Positions 55,636-64,000 of a DNA stretch of 64,000 bases are shown here, one piece after another. A program made the translations under genes and the position numbers. The notes beneath the pieces were generated by a model. That model was not told where the DNA came from and did not search any database. It worked only from the letters and a program-made list of their open reading frames with translations. The DNA comes from Clostridioides sp. ES-S-0010-02. Lineage in GTDB: Bacteria; Bacillota; Clostridia; Peptostreptococcales; Peptostreptococcaceae. The first letter of the stretch is position 1. Each line of letters starts with the position of its first letter. The stretch is from contig CP067345.1 of assembly GCA_020641055.1 (NCBI GenBank), positions 4,023,317 to 4,087,316 on the forward strand. Direction: 5' to 3'.

Positions 55636-56691
55636 CTATAATTCTTCAAATATTAGTTCAATAGAATCATCTATATCTTCTTCAATTTCTTCATCTTCTT
55701 TTACATCTTTCTTTACTAATTTCATCAATATTGCGACAACAACTGCTCCAGTTAGTACAGATGCTATATAACCCAACCTGTTATCAACAACTGGAAGTAC
55801 TATCAATCCTCCCCAAGGAGCATGATTCAAACATCCCAGTAAAAAAGCCATAATATTTCCAATAATTGAACCAGCCATAATACAAGGAATTACTCTAACA
55901 GGGTCCGCTGTTGCAAATGGAATAGCTCCTTCCGTGATTCCAACACATCCCATTAGAAGTGATGCTTTTCCTGAATCTCTTTCTTCTTTACTAAATTTTT
56001 TTGGGAATAATAATGTTGCTAACCCTAATCCAATTGGAGGTATACAAATCGCAACTCCAACCCCTCCCATTAAGTATGGAAGTGTATCAACTTGTGTTTG
56101 AGCAAAAGTCGCAGCAACTTTATTTATAGGACCACCCATATCAGAAGCTATCATTCCTCCCAAAATACCCCCTAAAGGAATCTTTGAAACACCAGACATT
56201 CCATTTAACCAGTTCGTCATCCATGCCATAAAAGAAGCTATAGGTTCTCCAATTAAAAATACAATTATACCACCTGTAATCAATGTACCAAGCAAAGGAT
56301 AAATAAATATGGAACCTAGAGTTCTCATTGTAGGAGCTAATTTTATTTTCTTCAGTTGTAATACAACAAATCCTGCTATGAACCCTGCTATAATACCACC
56401 TATAAAACCAGCATTTACTTCTTTTGCTAAATATGCACCTATCATACCTGGTGCTAGCCCTGGCTTATCTGCCATACTAAATGCTATATATCCGCCTAAT
56501 ATTGGAATGAATAAAGCTAGACCTGCAGCACCAATTTGATTTAGTTTAGCTAACCATCCAGTTTCAGGAACAGCAGCTTGTCCACTTAATGTTACTGATA
56601 AAGCAAATAATATTCCCCCAGCAACTACAAATGGAATCATATATGATGTTGCTGTCATAAGATGTTTTTGTAAAAACTTTAAAATCCTCAT
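55636..56691 (-). CDS. PTS fructose-type EIIC permease
   Basis: The 351 residues are a membrane permease with about nine helices: HLMTATSYMIPFVVAGGILF, GFIGGIIAGFIAGFVV, GGPINKVAATFAQ and GITEGAIPFATADPVRVIP, all typical of the fructose EIIC family. The C-terminal tail is acidic. The substrate is not defined by sequence. The start lies one base after the EIIA stop. Confidence 0.93.
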   Translation of the reverse strand: MRILKFLQKHLMTATSYMIPFVVAGGILFALSVTLSGQAAVPETGWLAKLNQIGAAGLALFIPILGGYIAFSMADKPGLAPGMIGAYLAKEVNAGFIGGIIAGFIAGFVVLQLKKIKLAPTMRTLGSIFIYPLLGTLITGGIIVFLIGEPIASFMAWMTNWLNGMSGVSKIPLGGILGGMIASDMGGPINKVAATFAQTQVDTLPYLMGGVGVAICIPPIGLGLATLLFPKKFSKEERDSGKASLLMGCVGITEGAIPFATADPVRVIPCIMAGSIIGNIMAFLLGCLNHAPWGGLIVLPVVDNRLGYIASVLTGAVVVAILMKLVKKDVKEDEEIEEDIDDSIELIFEEL

Positions 56692-56692
56692 T

Positions 56693-57145
56693 TTAATCTT
56701 CCTCCCCTATCTTTCCTTTTATAAGATTATAAACTGTTTGTTCATCTGCCCCTCTAATTTGATTTCTAAAACTCTCATGCATCAATAAACGTGCTAGTTT
56801 TGATAAAATCTTTAAATGAAGATTATTTTCATTATCTTTTGTTACTGATATTAAAAATATCAAGTCTACTTTTTCACCTTCTTCTGTCCATTCAATAGGA
56901 ACATCAAGCTTTCCAATTGTAATACAAGAATCTTTGACCCCTATACTTTGACTATGAGGTAGACCTATACCATGCCCAATATATGTTGATAATGTCTCCT
57001 CTCTCTTTAAAACATCTTCTAAAAATTGATTTTTATCTCTTAAATACCCCTCTTTTGATACTACATCCACTAATGATGTAATAGCTTCTTCTTTTGAATC
57101 TGCTTTCATTTTGAATGAGCATTTTACATTGACTAATTTACTCAT
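56693..57145 (-). CDS. PTS fructose-type EIIA component
   Basis: The 150 residues hold the EIIA active site IGHGIGLPHSQ with phospho-accepting His64, and LIFLISVTKDNENNLHLKIL. It receives phosphate from HPr and gives it to EIIB. The start overlaps the regulator stop by four bases (ATGA). Confidence 0.93.
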   Translation of the reverse strand: MSKLVNVKCSFKMKADSKEEAITSLVDVVSKEGYLRDKNQFLEDVLKREETLSTYIGHGIGLPHSQSIGVKDSCITIGKLDVPIEWTEEGEKVDLIFLISVTKDNENNLHLKILSKLARLLMHESFRNQIRGADEQTVYNLIKGKIGEED

Positions 57146-59172
57146 ACAGTGACCTCCTCCTCATATTTATGAATTAAACCTTCTGCTTCTTCTTTTGTCC
57201 TTGCACTTTCTAACATACTAATAAAATTAGTCTTATAAACCATTTTAGTTAAATTAATTATTGCTGGAATTTGCTCTTTCTTATCTCTACTTGCTAAACA
57301 AAATATAACTTTAACCTTTTTATCACCAAAACTAATTGGCTCTTTACATATTAGTAAGCTTATTGAACTTACTTTAACTAATGAACTGTCATTTCCATGC
57401 AATAAAGCAAACTCTTCATCTTTTACAGCATAGAAACCTACATTATTTAAAATATCTATAATATTCTCAGCATATTGTGTTGATACAAAATCACAATTAG
57501 CAAGTATATTTGAACTAATTTTAACAGCATCTTCCCACTTAACTTCTCTATCAATTATACTAATAGTATCAGCACCTATTAAATCACTTAATTTAAGCTG
57601 TCTAGATAATATTCTCTCATCACTATATCCAAGCTCCTGCCATATGATACTCAATACTCTTTTTTGAGCATCTTCTTCTAAGAAATCCAGCCTTTTTTTG
57701 ATTGATATATAGTTAGTCAAGACATTCTTTCTTTTTATTCCTTTTTCTTCGAGTTTTAAATAATCGTTTTCCTGCAAAAATGGATTAATCTCAATAACTA
57801 CTTTAGGCAAAGTTACAACTATCTTTGATGTTGTTATAATAAAATCTATATTTTCCCATTCCTTATAATCTTGTAATTTATATGCTGGAATACTATCCAC
57901 TATATTTATTTGATAATCATTTATTAGAGTATCTTTTAACATAGCAATTACACCATATCCAAATCCACAAACTAATAATATGTTTTTATAATTATTTCTC
58001 TCATTTCTTTGTACACTTCCTAAAAAGTGTATTGCTAAAAGTATTATTTCATTTTCATTTTTTATTTGATTTAACATCCTATTTTTTTGTATAGAAACCT
58101 TAGTAGCTTCAAGTACATATTGATACTTATCTGGTATTACATGAAATAGTTCTTCATAAATCTGTATGTTTTGCTTGATTCTTTCTATTAATGGGGCAAT
58201 ATGATTAAGCAATCCTTTATAAAGAATCATATCTTCTTTAAAATCAACACTCAATATTTCTGACATATTGTAAATTAAATCTTGAACTATTATTTCTGTA
58301 CTAATCAAATCCATATCTTCATTTAAACTTGCATATTTATTTGTAAAAAACACAAAACTTTTTAGCAATAAAATTTGTTCTTTAGTCAATTTCTTTTGAA
58401 TGATTTGTTCAAATTCTTGGTCAAATTTATTTTCAAAATATGGTTCACTTAATGAGGAAGATTCCAAAGGATGTTTTTCATCTGAATGTATGTACCATGT
58501 AAAAAGAAAAATATTTGAAACATACCATGTGAAAGATTCATCATTTAAAATCCAATCCATTTTGGAAAGTAAATCTATTGACCAATTATATATATTATTC
58601 AAGGAAATCCCCTTGAATATTTGTTCAATAATTTTCACTAAGTACTGCTCAAACACACTTAAATCAGACTTTTCTTTACCAAATAGGTAAGAATATAATT
58701 TTAATATACTTAGTCTTTGTTTATATATAGTGTTTTCATCTCCACTTATTTTGAAAGTCTTATCATATGTAATAGTTATTTGGTTTCTTTCTAATTCACT
58801 TGATAAAACATTAAGGTCGTTTTTAATTGAACTTCTAGAAACCTGGAATTCTTTGCTCAACTTTTCTAAATTTAGCTTATCTATTTTAAACATTGATATA
58901 ATCTTCATAATAGATACTCTCTCAGTTAAAGAAAATACATATTCATTATTATCTATATATACTACTTGGAAATTCTTAGGAATAATTAGTACACCTTTAT
59001 TTATTTTTTGTATTAATGGTTTATTTAATGACTGTAAAACTATATTTAAATTATTTATGTCATATCTAACTTTTCTTTCTTCTATACTTAATTGTTGGCT
59101 AATTTCCTTATAACTTGTCTTCTCTTTTCCTTTTAGAAAATTCATAATGAGTAACATTCTTCCACTTATCAT
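57142..59172 (-). CDS. PRD-domain transcriptional activator of the PTS operon
   Basis: The 676 residues show the MtlR/LicR design: two N-terminal winged helices (about 1-65 and 85-130), two PRD modules (His229/His234 and His324/His382 are candidate phosphorylation sites), an EIIB-like domain with Cys402 in VCGFGYG, and a C-terminal EIIA-like domain with LLHGNDSS near residue 615. Phosphorylation by HPr and by the EIIs would report sugar supply. It is the first gene of the operon it likely controls. Confidence 0.9.
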   Translation of the reverse strand: MISGRMLLIMNFLKGKEKTSYKEISQQLSIEERKVRYDINNLNIVLQSLNKPLIQKINKGVLIIPKNFQVVYIDNNEYVFSLTERVSIMKIISMFKIDKLNLEKLSKEFQVSRSSIKNDLNVLSSELERNQITITYDKTFKISGDENTIYKQRLSILKLYSYLFGKEKSDLSVFEQYLVKIIEQIFKGISLNNIYNWSIDLLSKMDWILNDESFTWYVSNIFLFTWYIHSDEKHPLESSSLSEPYFENKFDQEFEQIIQKKLTKEQILLLKSFVFFTNKYASLNEDMDLISTEIIVQDLIYNMSEILSVDFKEDMILYKGLLNHIAPLIERIKQNIQIYEELFHVIPDKYQYVLEATKVSIQKNRMLNQIKNENEIILLAIHFLGSVQRNERNNYKNILLVCGFGYGVIAMLKDTLINDYQINIVDSIPAYKLQDYKEWENIDFIITTSKIVVTLPKVVIEINPFLQENDYLKLEEKGIKRKNVLTNYISIKKRLDFLEEDAQKRVLSIIWQELGYSDERILSRQLKLSDLIGADTISIIDREVKWEDAVKISSNILANCDFVSTQYAENIIDILNNVGFYAVKDEEFALLHGNDSSLVKVSSISLLICKEPISFGDKKVKVIFCLASRDKKEQIPAIINLTKMVYKTNFISMLESARTKEEAEGLIHKYEEEVTV

Positions 59173-59224
59173 ATTTTCCCTCCTTTCAAAATAATTAGAG
59201 TTATTAATACTGCAAATTTTATGT

Positions 59225-59287
59225 TATTCTGTATATTTAAGTTTTTTTATGTCTAAAAATAGTAACTATCTTTCTATATTCAGAATA
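59225..59287. repeat. Inverted repeat upstream of the PTS regulator, operator candidate
   Basis: TATTCTGTATAT at 59225-59236 and ATATTCAGAATA at 59276-59287 are inverted copies matching at 11 of 12 positions, 39 bases apart. The site lies 53-115 bases upstream of the regulator start, where an activator or repressor of this operon could bind. No firm promoter was recognised. Confidence 0.5.
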
Positions 59288-59499
59288 ATACAATAAAGCT
59301 TTAACTACAACTTACAATATTTGAAAATTGTTTTTACAAAATCTGTAGACATATTTTTATTAAAAAATATAATATTTATATTTAAAACTTTATATCACCT
59401 ACTAATTACAATATATTTTAACATTACATAGTATTTTCAACGCTTTACTAATAACTGCTACATATCTTTAACTATATGGGTAACAACAAAATAGTTAAA

Positions 59500-59521
59500 A
59501 GTTTTACTTAAAAGTAAAACT
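59500..59521. repeat. Perfect 22-bp palindrome in the spacer before the PTS operon
   Basis: Arms AGTTTTACTT and AAGTAAAACT flank two A residues. It is not followed by a T run, so it is not a standard terminator. It lies between the terminator of the EAL gene and the PTS regulator. The role is unknown. Confidence 0.55.
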
Positions 59522-59547
59522 ATATCTGTAGATTTAAACATACAAAT

Positions 59548-59586
59548 AAAAAAAGCAAGCTATATATTTAAATTATATAACTTGCC
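59548..59586 (-). terminator. Terminator after the GGDEF-EAL gene
   Basis: GCAAGCTATATA and TATATAACTTGC-type arms (59555-59586) form a long stem. The minus strand continues CTTGCTTTTTTTATT. It lies 22 bases past the stop. Confidence 0.85.
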
Positions 59587-59607
59587 TAAATATTTAATTT
59601 TATAAAC

Positions 59608-61851
59608 CTAATCATTAGGTATTGTTAAATTTTTTACTTTATCACCATTATATGCGAATTCTTCAAATTCATGTATTGATAATGGTTTAGAAAAAACATA
59701 ACCTTGAATATAATCACATCCAATACTTTTTAAGAAATATACTTGTTCAACTTCTTCAATACCTTCAGCAATTACTTTCATACCAAGTCTCCTGCTAAGT
59801 TCAATAATAGATTCCACAACAACTTTACCACGTTCTATATTATTTTTACTAACAAAAAATGAACGATCTAATTTAATTATATCGACTTTAAACTCCTTTA
59901 ATATCCCTAATGATGAATATCCAAATCCAAAATCATCTATAGAACATTTAAAGCCTTTACTGTGGATATCATCTATTACACAAATTGCTTCTGGATTTTC
60001 TAAAAAAATAGATTCTGTAAGTTCTAAGTCTATTAAAGATGTAGGTACATTATATTTAATACATATCATCTCATATTTTTCTAAGAATGATTTATCCTTT
60101 AAATGTTGTCTTGATACATTAACAGAAATTATTAATAACTCCTTACATTCTTTTATCCATTTAGAAATCAATTTACATGTTTCTTCAAGAACATATAGGT
60201 CTAACTCACATATAAATCCACTTTTTTCAAAAATTGGAACAAAATCACTAGGATAAATCATCCCCTTCTCTGGGCTATTCCAACGAACAAGAGATTCTGC
60301 ACCACTAACCTTTCCAGTTTTTATATCAATCTTTGGTTGTAAGCATATAAAAAATTCTTTATCATCAAGAGCTTTTTCCATTAAATTTGACAATTCCTTT
60401 TCAAATATCAATCGTTTTTTTTCTATATCACTATAAAAATTAAAATCACTTTTATGTGCTTTATTAAAACTTTTTCTTGCTGTATTCACATGGTCTTGTA
60501 TTGTAATTAAATCTTCGTCATGATTTTCAATTGCGTAAATACCTACTGATATTCTTAAAAAGTATGGGTTTTCTTTTCCTTTGTTAAAATAATTAATCTC
60601 ATCTTCTATTTTATACAGTAATTCTAAAACTTCTAATACTGGTCTATTCTTCATAAATAGATAGAACAGGTCTGCATCATGCCGACATACAAACTCCTCA
60701 TCATTAGCAATATTTTTTTCTAAAACATTATAAATATATTTAAGTGTATTATTTCCTTTTTCACTACCAAAACAGTCATTTATTAGCTTAAAATCCTTTA
60801 TATTTATTGCTATCATCATATAAGTATTATCAGGAGATTTTGAAATTAAAGGTTTTATTAACATACTAAATTTTGTTGAATTAATACCATTTGTTATATT
60901 ATCTAAATAAGCAATATCTTCAATTTGTTTTATGTATTTTCTTCTAATAGTATATAAAATCCATGTTATAATTCCAATAATAAAAATAATTATAAAGGTC
61001 ATTATTATTGTAAAAATGTTTAATTTATTCAATTCACCTAAAACAGCTTCTTCAGGCACTATAAGAATGAAATACCAATCATTTAAATCTTTTGTTACTG
61101 GATGATACGTTAGCAGACACTTTACATTTTTTGACGAAGTTATTGTAATTTCTCCTGATTCTTCATTCTTAAAGTCATCCATTATTTTGGGAACCCAATG
61201 CTCATTTGTAGCACCTTTATATTTATGACTAAGGTCCTTTATCAACTCACTATTTTTACCTATAAAGAGAGGTTTCCCCTTAGTATTAACAATTTCAATA
61301 GTTCCTTCTCCATTAAAACTGTCAATACTAAGAATATTATTCACACTTTCTTTTTGAGAAACACCTACTAAAATACTAGATACCTCATGTTTATAATCAA
61401 ATATAGGTACACTGTAGAGTACAACATCTATTGACTCTATAAGTTCTGTGTATTCCTTTCCTTCTATCCCCTTTTTATATGAAATAGTATTCTTTAAATC
61501 CGCTTCTTTTCCACTTAAAAACTTTGTTTTACCTTTTAAATCTATTATTCCAATATCAGAATATTTATAACTAGTTTTTCTTTTTGCTAAGTAATCATAT
61601 CGACTATCACCTTCATATTGTTTAATAAAATCTGCCATTAGCCTTAAATCAGATAAAATAAACTTAATTTGATTATCAACATTTGTTACAACTTGTGTAG
61701 ATACATCATTTAGATAGTTTTTAGTTTGCTTATTAGATATGTTGTACAGTTTTACAGTAGTAAAAACAGTAATTACAAGAATTGAAATAATAAGTGCACA
61801 TAAAACCACAGACAAAACCATATTGTTTTTTTCGTACCTTGATAATTTCAT
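59608..61851 (-). CDS. Membrane sensor with degenerate GGDEF and EAL domain, probable c-di-GMP phosphodiesterase
   Basis: The 747 residues begin with a helix (about 15-38), an extracellular dCACHE-like sensor (about 40-275) and a second helix (about 280-302). The GGDEF active site is replaced by RHDADLF, so cyclase activity is unlikely. The EAL domain keeps catalytic-type residues: the EAL motif reads ESL in SGAESLVRW, plus NVSRQ, ELTES, IDDFGFGYSSL, DIIKLD and AEGIE. It should cleave c-di-GMP to pGpG. A ribosome site GGAGGA precedes the start. Confidence 0.88.
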   Translation of the reverse strand: MKLSRYEKNNMVLSVVLCALIISILVITVFTTVKLYNISNKQTKNYLNDVSTQVVTNVDNQIKFILSDLRLMADFIKQYEGDSRYDYLAKRKTSYKYSDIGIIDLKGKTKFLSGKEADLKNTISYKKGIEGKEYTELIESIDVVLYSVPIFDYKHEVSSILVGVSQKESVNNILSIDSFNGEGTIEIVNTKGKPLFIGKNSELIKDLSHKYKGATNEHWVPKIMDDFKNEESGEITITSSKNVKCLLTYHPVTKDLNDWYFILIVPEEAVLGELNKLNIFTIIMTFIIIFIIGIITWILYTIRRKYIKQIEDIAYLDNITNGINSTKFSMLIKPLISKSPDNTYMMIAINIKDFKLINDCFGSEKGNNTLKYIYNVLEKNIANDEEFVCRHDADLFYLFMKNRPVLEVLELLYKIEDEINYFNKGKENPYFLRISVGIYAIENHDEDLITIQDHVNTARKSFNKAHKSDFNFYSDIEKKRLIFEKELSNLMEKALDDKEFFICLQPKIDIKTGKVSGAESLVRWNSPEKGMIYPSDFVPIFEKSGFICELDLYVLEETCKLISKWIKECKELLIISVNVSRQHLKDKSFLEKYEMICIKYNVPTSLIDLELTESIFLENPEAICVIDDIHSKGFKCSIDDFGFGYSSLGILKEFKVDIIKLDRSFFVSKNNIERGKVVVESIIELSRRLGMKVIAEGIEEVEQVYFLKSIGCDYIQGYVFSKPLSIHEFEEFAYNGDKVKNLTIPND

Positions 61852-62131
61852 TTTTTGTCCTCCAAACTATAAGTCCATTTTTAGCATAAATACTAACTCT
61901 ACAAATTTCATTACCAAAAAACTATTCACACTATATTATAATATTCTACTTATCAATATTCAACAAAACTCCTTTATATTTCAATAATAATTCATTAATA
62001 AGCATTTTATTGATTTTATTTATGTAATATTTTTCCTTAAACTGCTGTAGAATATTGTTTAAAAACAAATTCCATAATCTAAGTTTATGTTTCTATTTAT
62101 TCAAGACTAACAAATTCTATATACTTATATC
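61852..62131. other. Spacer upstream of the GGDEF-EAL gene
   Basis: About 280 bases of AT-rich sequence. Apart from the promoter at 61935-61963 I see no gene, riboswitch or repeat. Confidence 0.5.
61935..61963 (-). promoter_or_regulatory. Housekeeping promoter of the GGDEF-EAL gene
   Basis: The minus strand reads TTGAAT (61958-61963), 17 bases, then the perfect -10 TATAAT (61935-61940). The transcript would start about 75 bases before the coding sequence. No sigma-D-like box is seen, so the gene is probably not part of the flagellar regulon. Confidence 0.7.
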
Positions 62132-62163
62132 AAAAAAGCTATCCCATATTTTAAGATAGCTCT
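62132..62163 (-). terminator. Terminator after the acetyltransferase gene
   Basis: Arms AGCTATC (62137-62143) and GATAGCT (62155-62161) form a 7-bp stem. The minus strand continues with TTTTTT. It lies about 60 bases past the stop. Confidence 0.83.
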
Positions 62164-62223
62164 TTATTTTAATGAGACACTTAATATCTCTAATATCTCA
62201 TAACTAAATATATTATTAAACAT

Positions 62224-62805
62224 TCACTTATTTTCTTTAATAACACAACAAGGATTCCCATAAGCTATAGTATTAGATGGAATTGACTTTGTTACAACAC
62301 TACCTGCACCAATAGTTACATTGTCTCCTATTGTTACTCCTGGTAAAATAATACTCCCTCCACCAATCCAAACATCATTACCAATTTTCACTGGTGCAGT
62401 TATAGTTTTGCAAAAACTAAATCCATCATCAGTTCTTTCCTCAAATCTATCTTTAGCATTAGTTGGATGAAATGCTGTATATATTTGTACATTAGGGGCA
62501 ATCAATGCATTGTCACCTATTATGATTTCATTATCATCTAAAAATGTACAATTCATATTTACTTCGCAATTATTACCAAAATAAATATTATTTCCATAAT
62601 CAACATAAAAAGGTGCAGTAATCCATATATTTTTTCCCTTTCCACCTAAGAGTTCTGTTAAGATACGTTCCTTGTTAATACTATCATCTGATTTCAAACT
62701 ATTATACTCTTTTGTTAAATCCTTGGCTTTGTGCCATTGACATAATAATTCCTTATCTCCACAGTCATACAATTCTCCTGCCAACATCTTTTCACGTTCT
62801 GTCAT
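62224..62805 (-). CDS. maa: Hexapeptide-repeat O-acetyltransferase (maltose/galactoside type)
   Basis: The 193 residues start MTEREKMLAGELYDCGDKEL, the Maa/LacA N terminus, and continue with left-handed beta-helix hexapeptides: NIYFGNNCEVNMNCTFLDDN, the catalytic His in YTAFHPTNA, then KIGNDVWIGGGSIILPGVTI. It acetylates sugars using acetyl-CoA. The physiological sugar is uncertain. The gene is separated from neighbours and has an AGGAGG ribosome site. Confidence 0.9.
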   Translation of the reverse strand: MTEREKMLAGELYDCGDKELLCQWHKAKDLTKEYNSLKSDDSINKERILTELLGGKGKNIWITAPFYVDYGNNIYFGNNCEVNMNCTFLDDNEIIIGDNALIAPNVQIYTAFHPTNAKDRFEERTDDGFSFCKTITAPVKIGNDVWIGGGSIILPGVTIGDNVTIGAGSVVTKSIPSNTIAYGNPCCVIKENK

Positions 62806-62979
62806 CCCAACCTCCTAAAATATATTAGTATATTAACTAAAAATAATATTTGTTATTAATATTGTTCCATATTTATATTGTAATATAAAAAATTAAATAC
62901 TCAATGAAACTATCTTATTGAATATTTAATTTACTTACATCTTGCAAATACAAAGTTAGTATATAATTATAGGTTCTAC

Positions 62980-63302
62980 TTAAATTAAATCTAGACTATA
63001 GATATTTTCATTATTCATTGAATCAAAAATGCTAAATTTAAAATCTACTTTTTTCAATAAATTATTTGAAGCCAGATTATCTGATAAAACACTTGCTAAT
63101 ACTTGTATAAACTTTTGTTCATTATTTCAGTAAGACATAAAAGAATCAATATAGCTTTCTTGAAATCTTCTGATTTTATATCTTTCAGTTGGCATATGCA
63201 GTCTCTTTTTATAATGATTTTTTTTAACAAGTATGTAGTTACTATATCTTCAATACACCAAGCATAACACAAACCATATTTGTATGACAATTCATAATTA
63301 TA
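62980..63302 (-). pseudogene. Decayed gene of unknown family (frameshift at poly-A, in-frame stop)
   Basis: A frame from about 63302 encodes YNYELSYKYGLCYAWCIEDI and runs to an eight-A run (63218-63225 on the plus strand as T). Shifting frame there gives HMPTERYKIRRFQESYIDSF, a TGA at 63127-63129, then NNEQKFIQVLASVLSDNLAS and on to a stop at 62980. The shifted frame reads as ordinary protein, whereas the unshifted frame ends soon after at 63096. No clear initiation site is visible. I do not recognise the family. Confidence 0.5.
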
Positions 63303-63436
63303 TTATTTATTTAGTCATTTTTAAATAATTGATATGAATTTGTATCATATGAATTTAAAAATCATTATTTGATAGAATCGCTGTAACTCTTTTTTTATTT
63401 AACTTATCAAAATAAATAGAGATTATAGCAAGTGTA

Positions 63437-63997
63437 CTACCTAAATAATGAATGTAATACATCTGGTAACCATGCAATAATATTTGAAGCACCTGCTAAT
63501 ATCAAAAATACTAATTCTATCTTTCTTAAATAGAAAGAACAGTTATAGCAAAATGATATTCCATAAAGCTCTAGCAGTAAAGTAAATAGGGTGAAAAATG
63601 AAATTGAAGTTAACAAAATATATACTAGTTGTAATTGATTATGTGCAACTCCAAATGAAATACTAAAAGCATAATACAAAATGATACCTAGAATTGTTAG
63701 AAAATTTGTTTTTTGTTCTACTGTATCTATATCACGAAATATGTATGAACCAATGACTGGAACGATAATTAAAAGCATTGTTAAGTCTGAACCTATCAAT
63801 ATAGGTGCCTTGAAATATGAGTCATATTGATAAATACCTGTACCATACATCTCAATAACCTGCCCCTATAGGTTTATTGCTTCATATTTATTATCTATAG
63901 AAAATGAAAATATTCCACAAACTGTAATGATTAGCAATAATATGAATATAATGGTTACTGAAATATTTAGCCAGGTCATTTGTTTTTTCTTTATCAT
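63437..63997 (-). pseudogene. Putative membrane protein interrupted by an in-frame amber stop
   Basis: A frame starting at 63997 (MIKKKQMTWLNISVTIIFIL) runs into TAG at 63866-63868 and continues in the same frame as GQVIEMYGTGIYQYDSYFKA to a stop at 63437. Without the TAG the product would be about 186 residues with five or six membrane helices, the first of which lies before the stop. A single change from TAT or TAC (Tyr) to TAG would explain it. Re-initiation at 63850 could still make the 137-residue C-terminal part. Family not recognised. Confidence 0.65.
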
Positions 63998-64000
63998 TTA

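Noticed and set aside
1-64000. CRISPR arrays, tRNA or rRNA genes, insertion sequences and prophage genes.
   Set aside because: I scanned for regularly spaced repeats, cloverleaf-like blocks, transposase motifs and terminal repeats and saw none.

Overview
The window is AT-rich, Gram-positive clostridial DNA. Gene order and protein content match the flagellar chromosome region of Clostridioides difficile: late flagellar genes, then a flagellin-glycosylation locus, then the early flagellar operon, with the purine operon next door. This assignment is from memory of family and gene order, not from a database search. Every gene I accept lies on the minus strand, so transcription runs from high to low coordinates.

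Layout in transcription order (right to left). (1) 62.2-64 kb: a hexapeptide acetyltransferase and, at the right edge, two apparently decayed genes (an in-frame amber stop in a membrane protein; a frameshift in a poly-A run in an unknown protein). (2) 59.6-61.9 kb: a sensor protein with a degenerate GGDEF and an intact-looking EAL domain, probably a c-di-GMP phosphodiesterase. (3) 53.1-59.2 kb: a PTS operon (PRD activator, EIIA, EIIC, EIIB, GatZ/KbaZ-like protein, HAD phosphatase). (4) 41.8-52.6 kb: purECFMNHDL, which covers most of the route from PRPP to IMP. (5) 32.4-41.2 kb: the late flagellar block (lytic transglycosylase, YaaR-like, FliN-like, flgM, flgN-like, flgK, flgL, fliW, csrA, two fliS copies, fliD, fliT-like, fliC). 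(6) 19.4-32.3 kb: a flagellin-modification block with four large glycosyltransferases, a nucleotide-sugar pathway (SDR reductase/epimerase, RfbC, C-methyltransferase-like protein, RfbF) and a radical SAM enzyme. (7) 0-18.7 kb: the early flagellar operon flgB-flgC-fliE-F-G-H-I-J-K-flgD-flgE-flbD-motA-motB-fliL-fliO-fliP-fliQ-fliR/flhB-flhA-flhF-flhG-sigD, with sigD cut by the left edge.

Regulation can be read in the DNA. The roughly 490-nt leader of flgB holds, in order, a housekeeping promoter, a class I c-di-GMP aptamer, an intrinsic terminator, and a 153-bp segment bounded by 21-bp imperfect inverted repeats. That segment is the known phase-variable flagellar switch. The early operon ends in sigD, and sigma-D-type promoters are visible in front of flgM and fliC, so c-di-GMP and DNA inversion control the late genes through SigD. 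The fliC leader carries a small hairpin with AGGA in its loop just upstream of the Shine-Dalgarno sequence, which fits CsrA control, and fliW-csrA are encoded in the same block. The EAL protein in the window could lower the ligand that the riboswitch reads.

The part I find least described is the glycosylation block. It encodes an apparent CDP-sugar branch with a TylCIII-like methyltransferase and a radical SAM enzyme. Its glycosyltransferases look as if they arose by duplication and domain shuffling around a shared TPR module.
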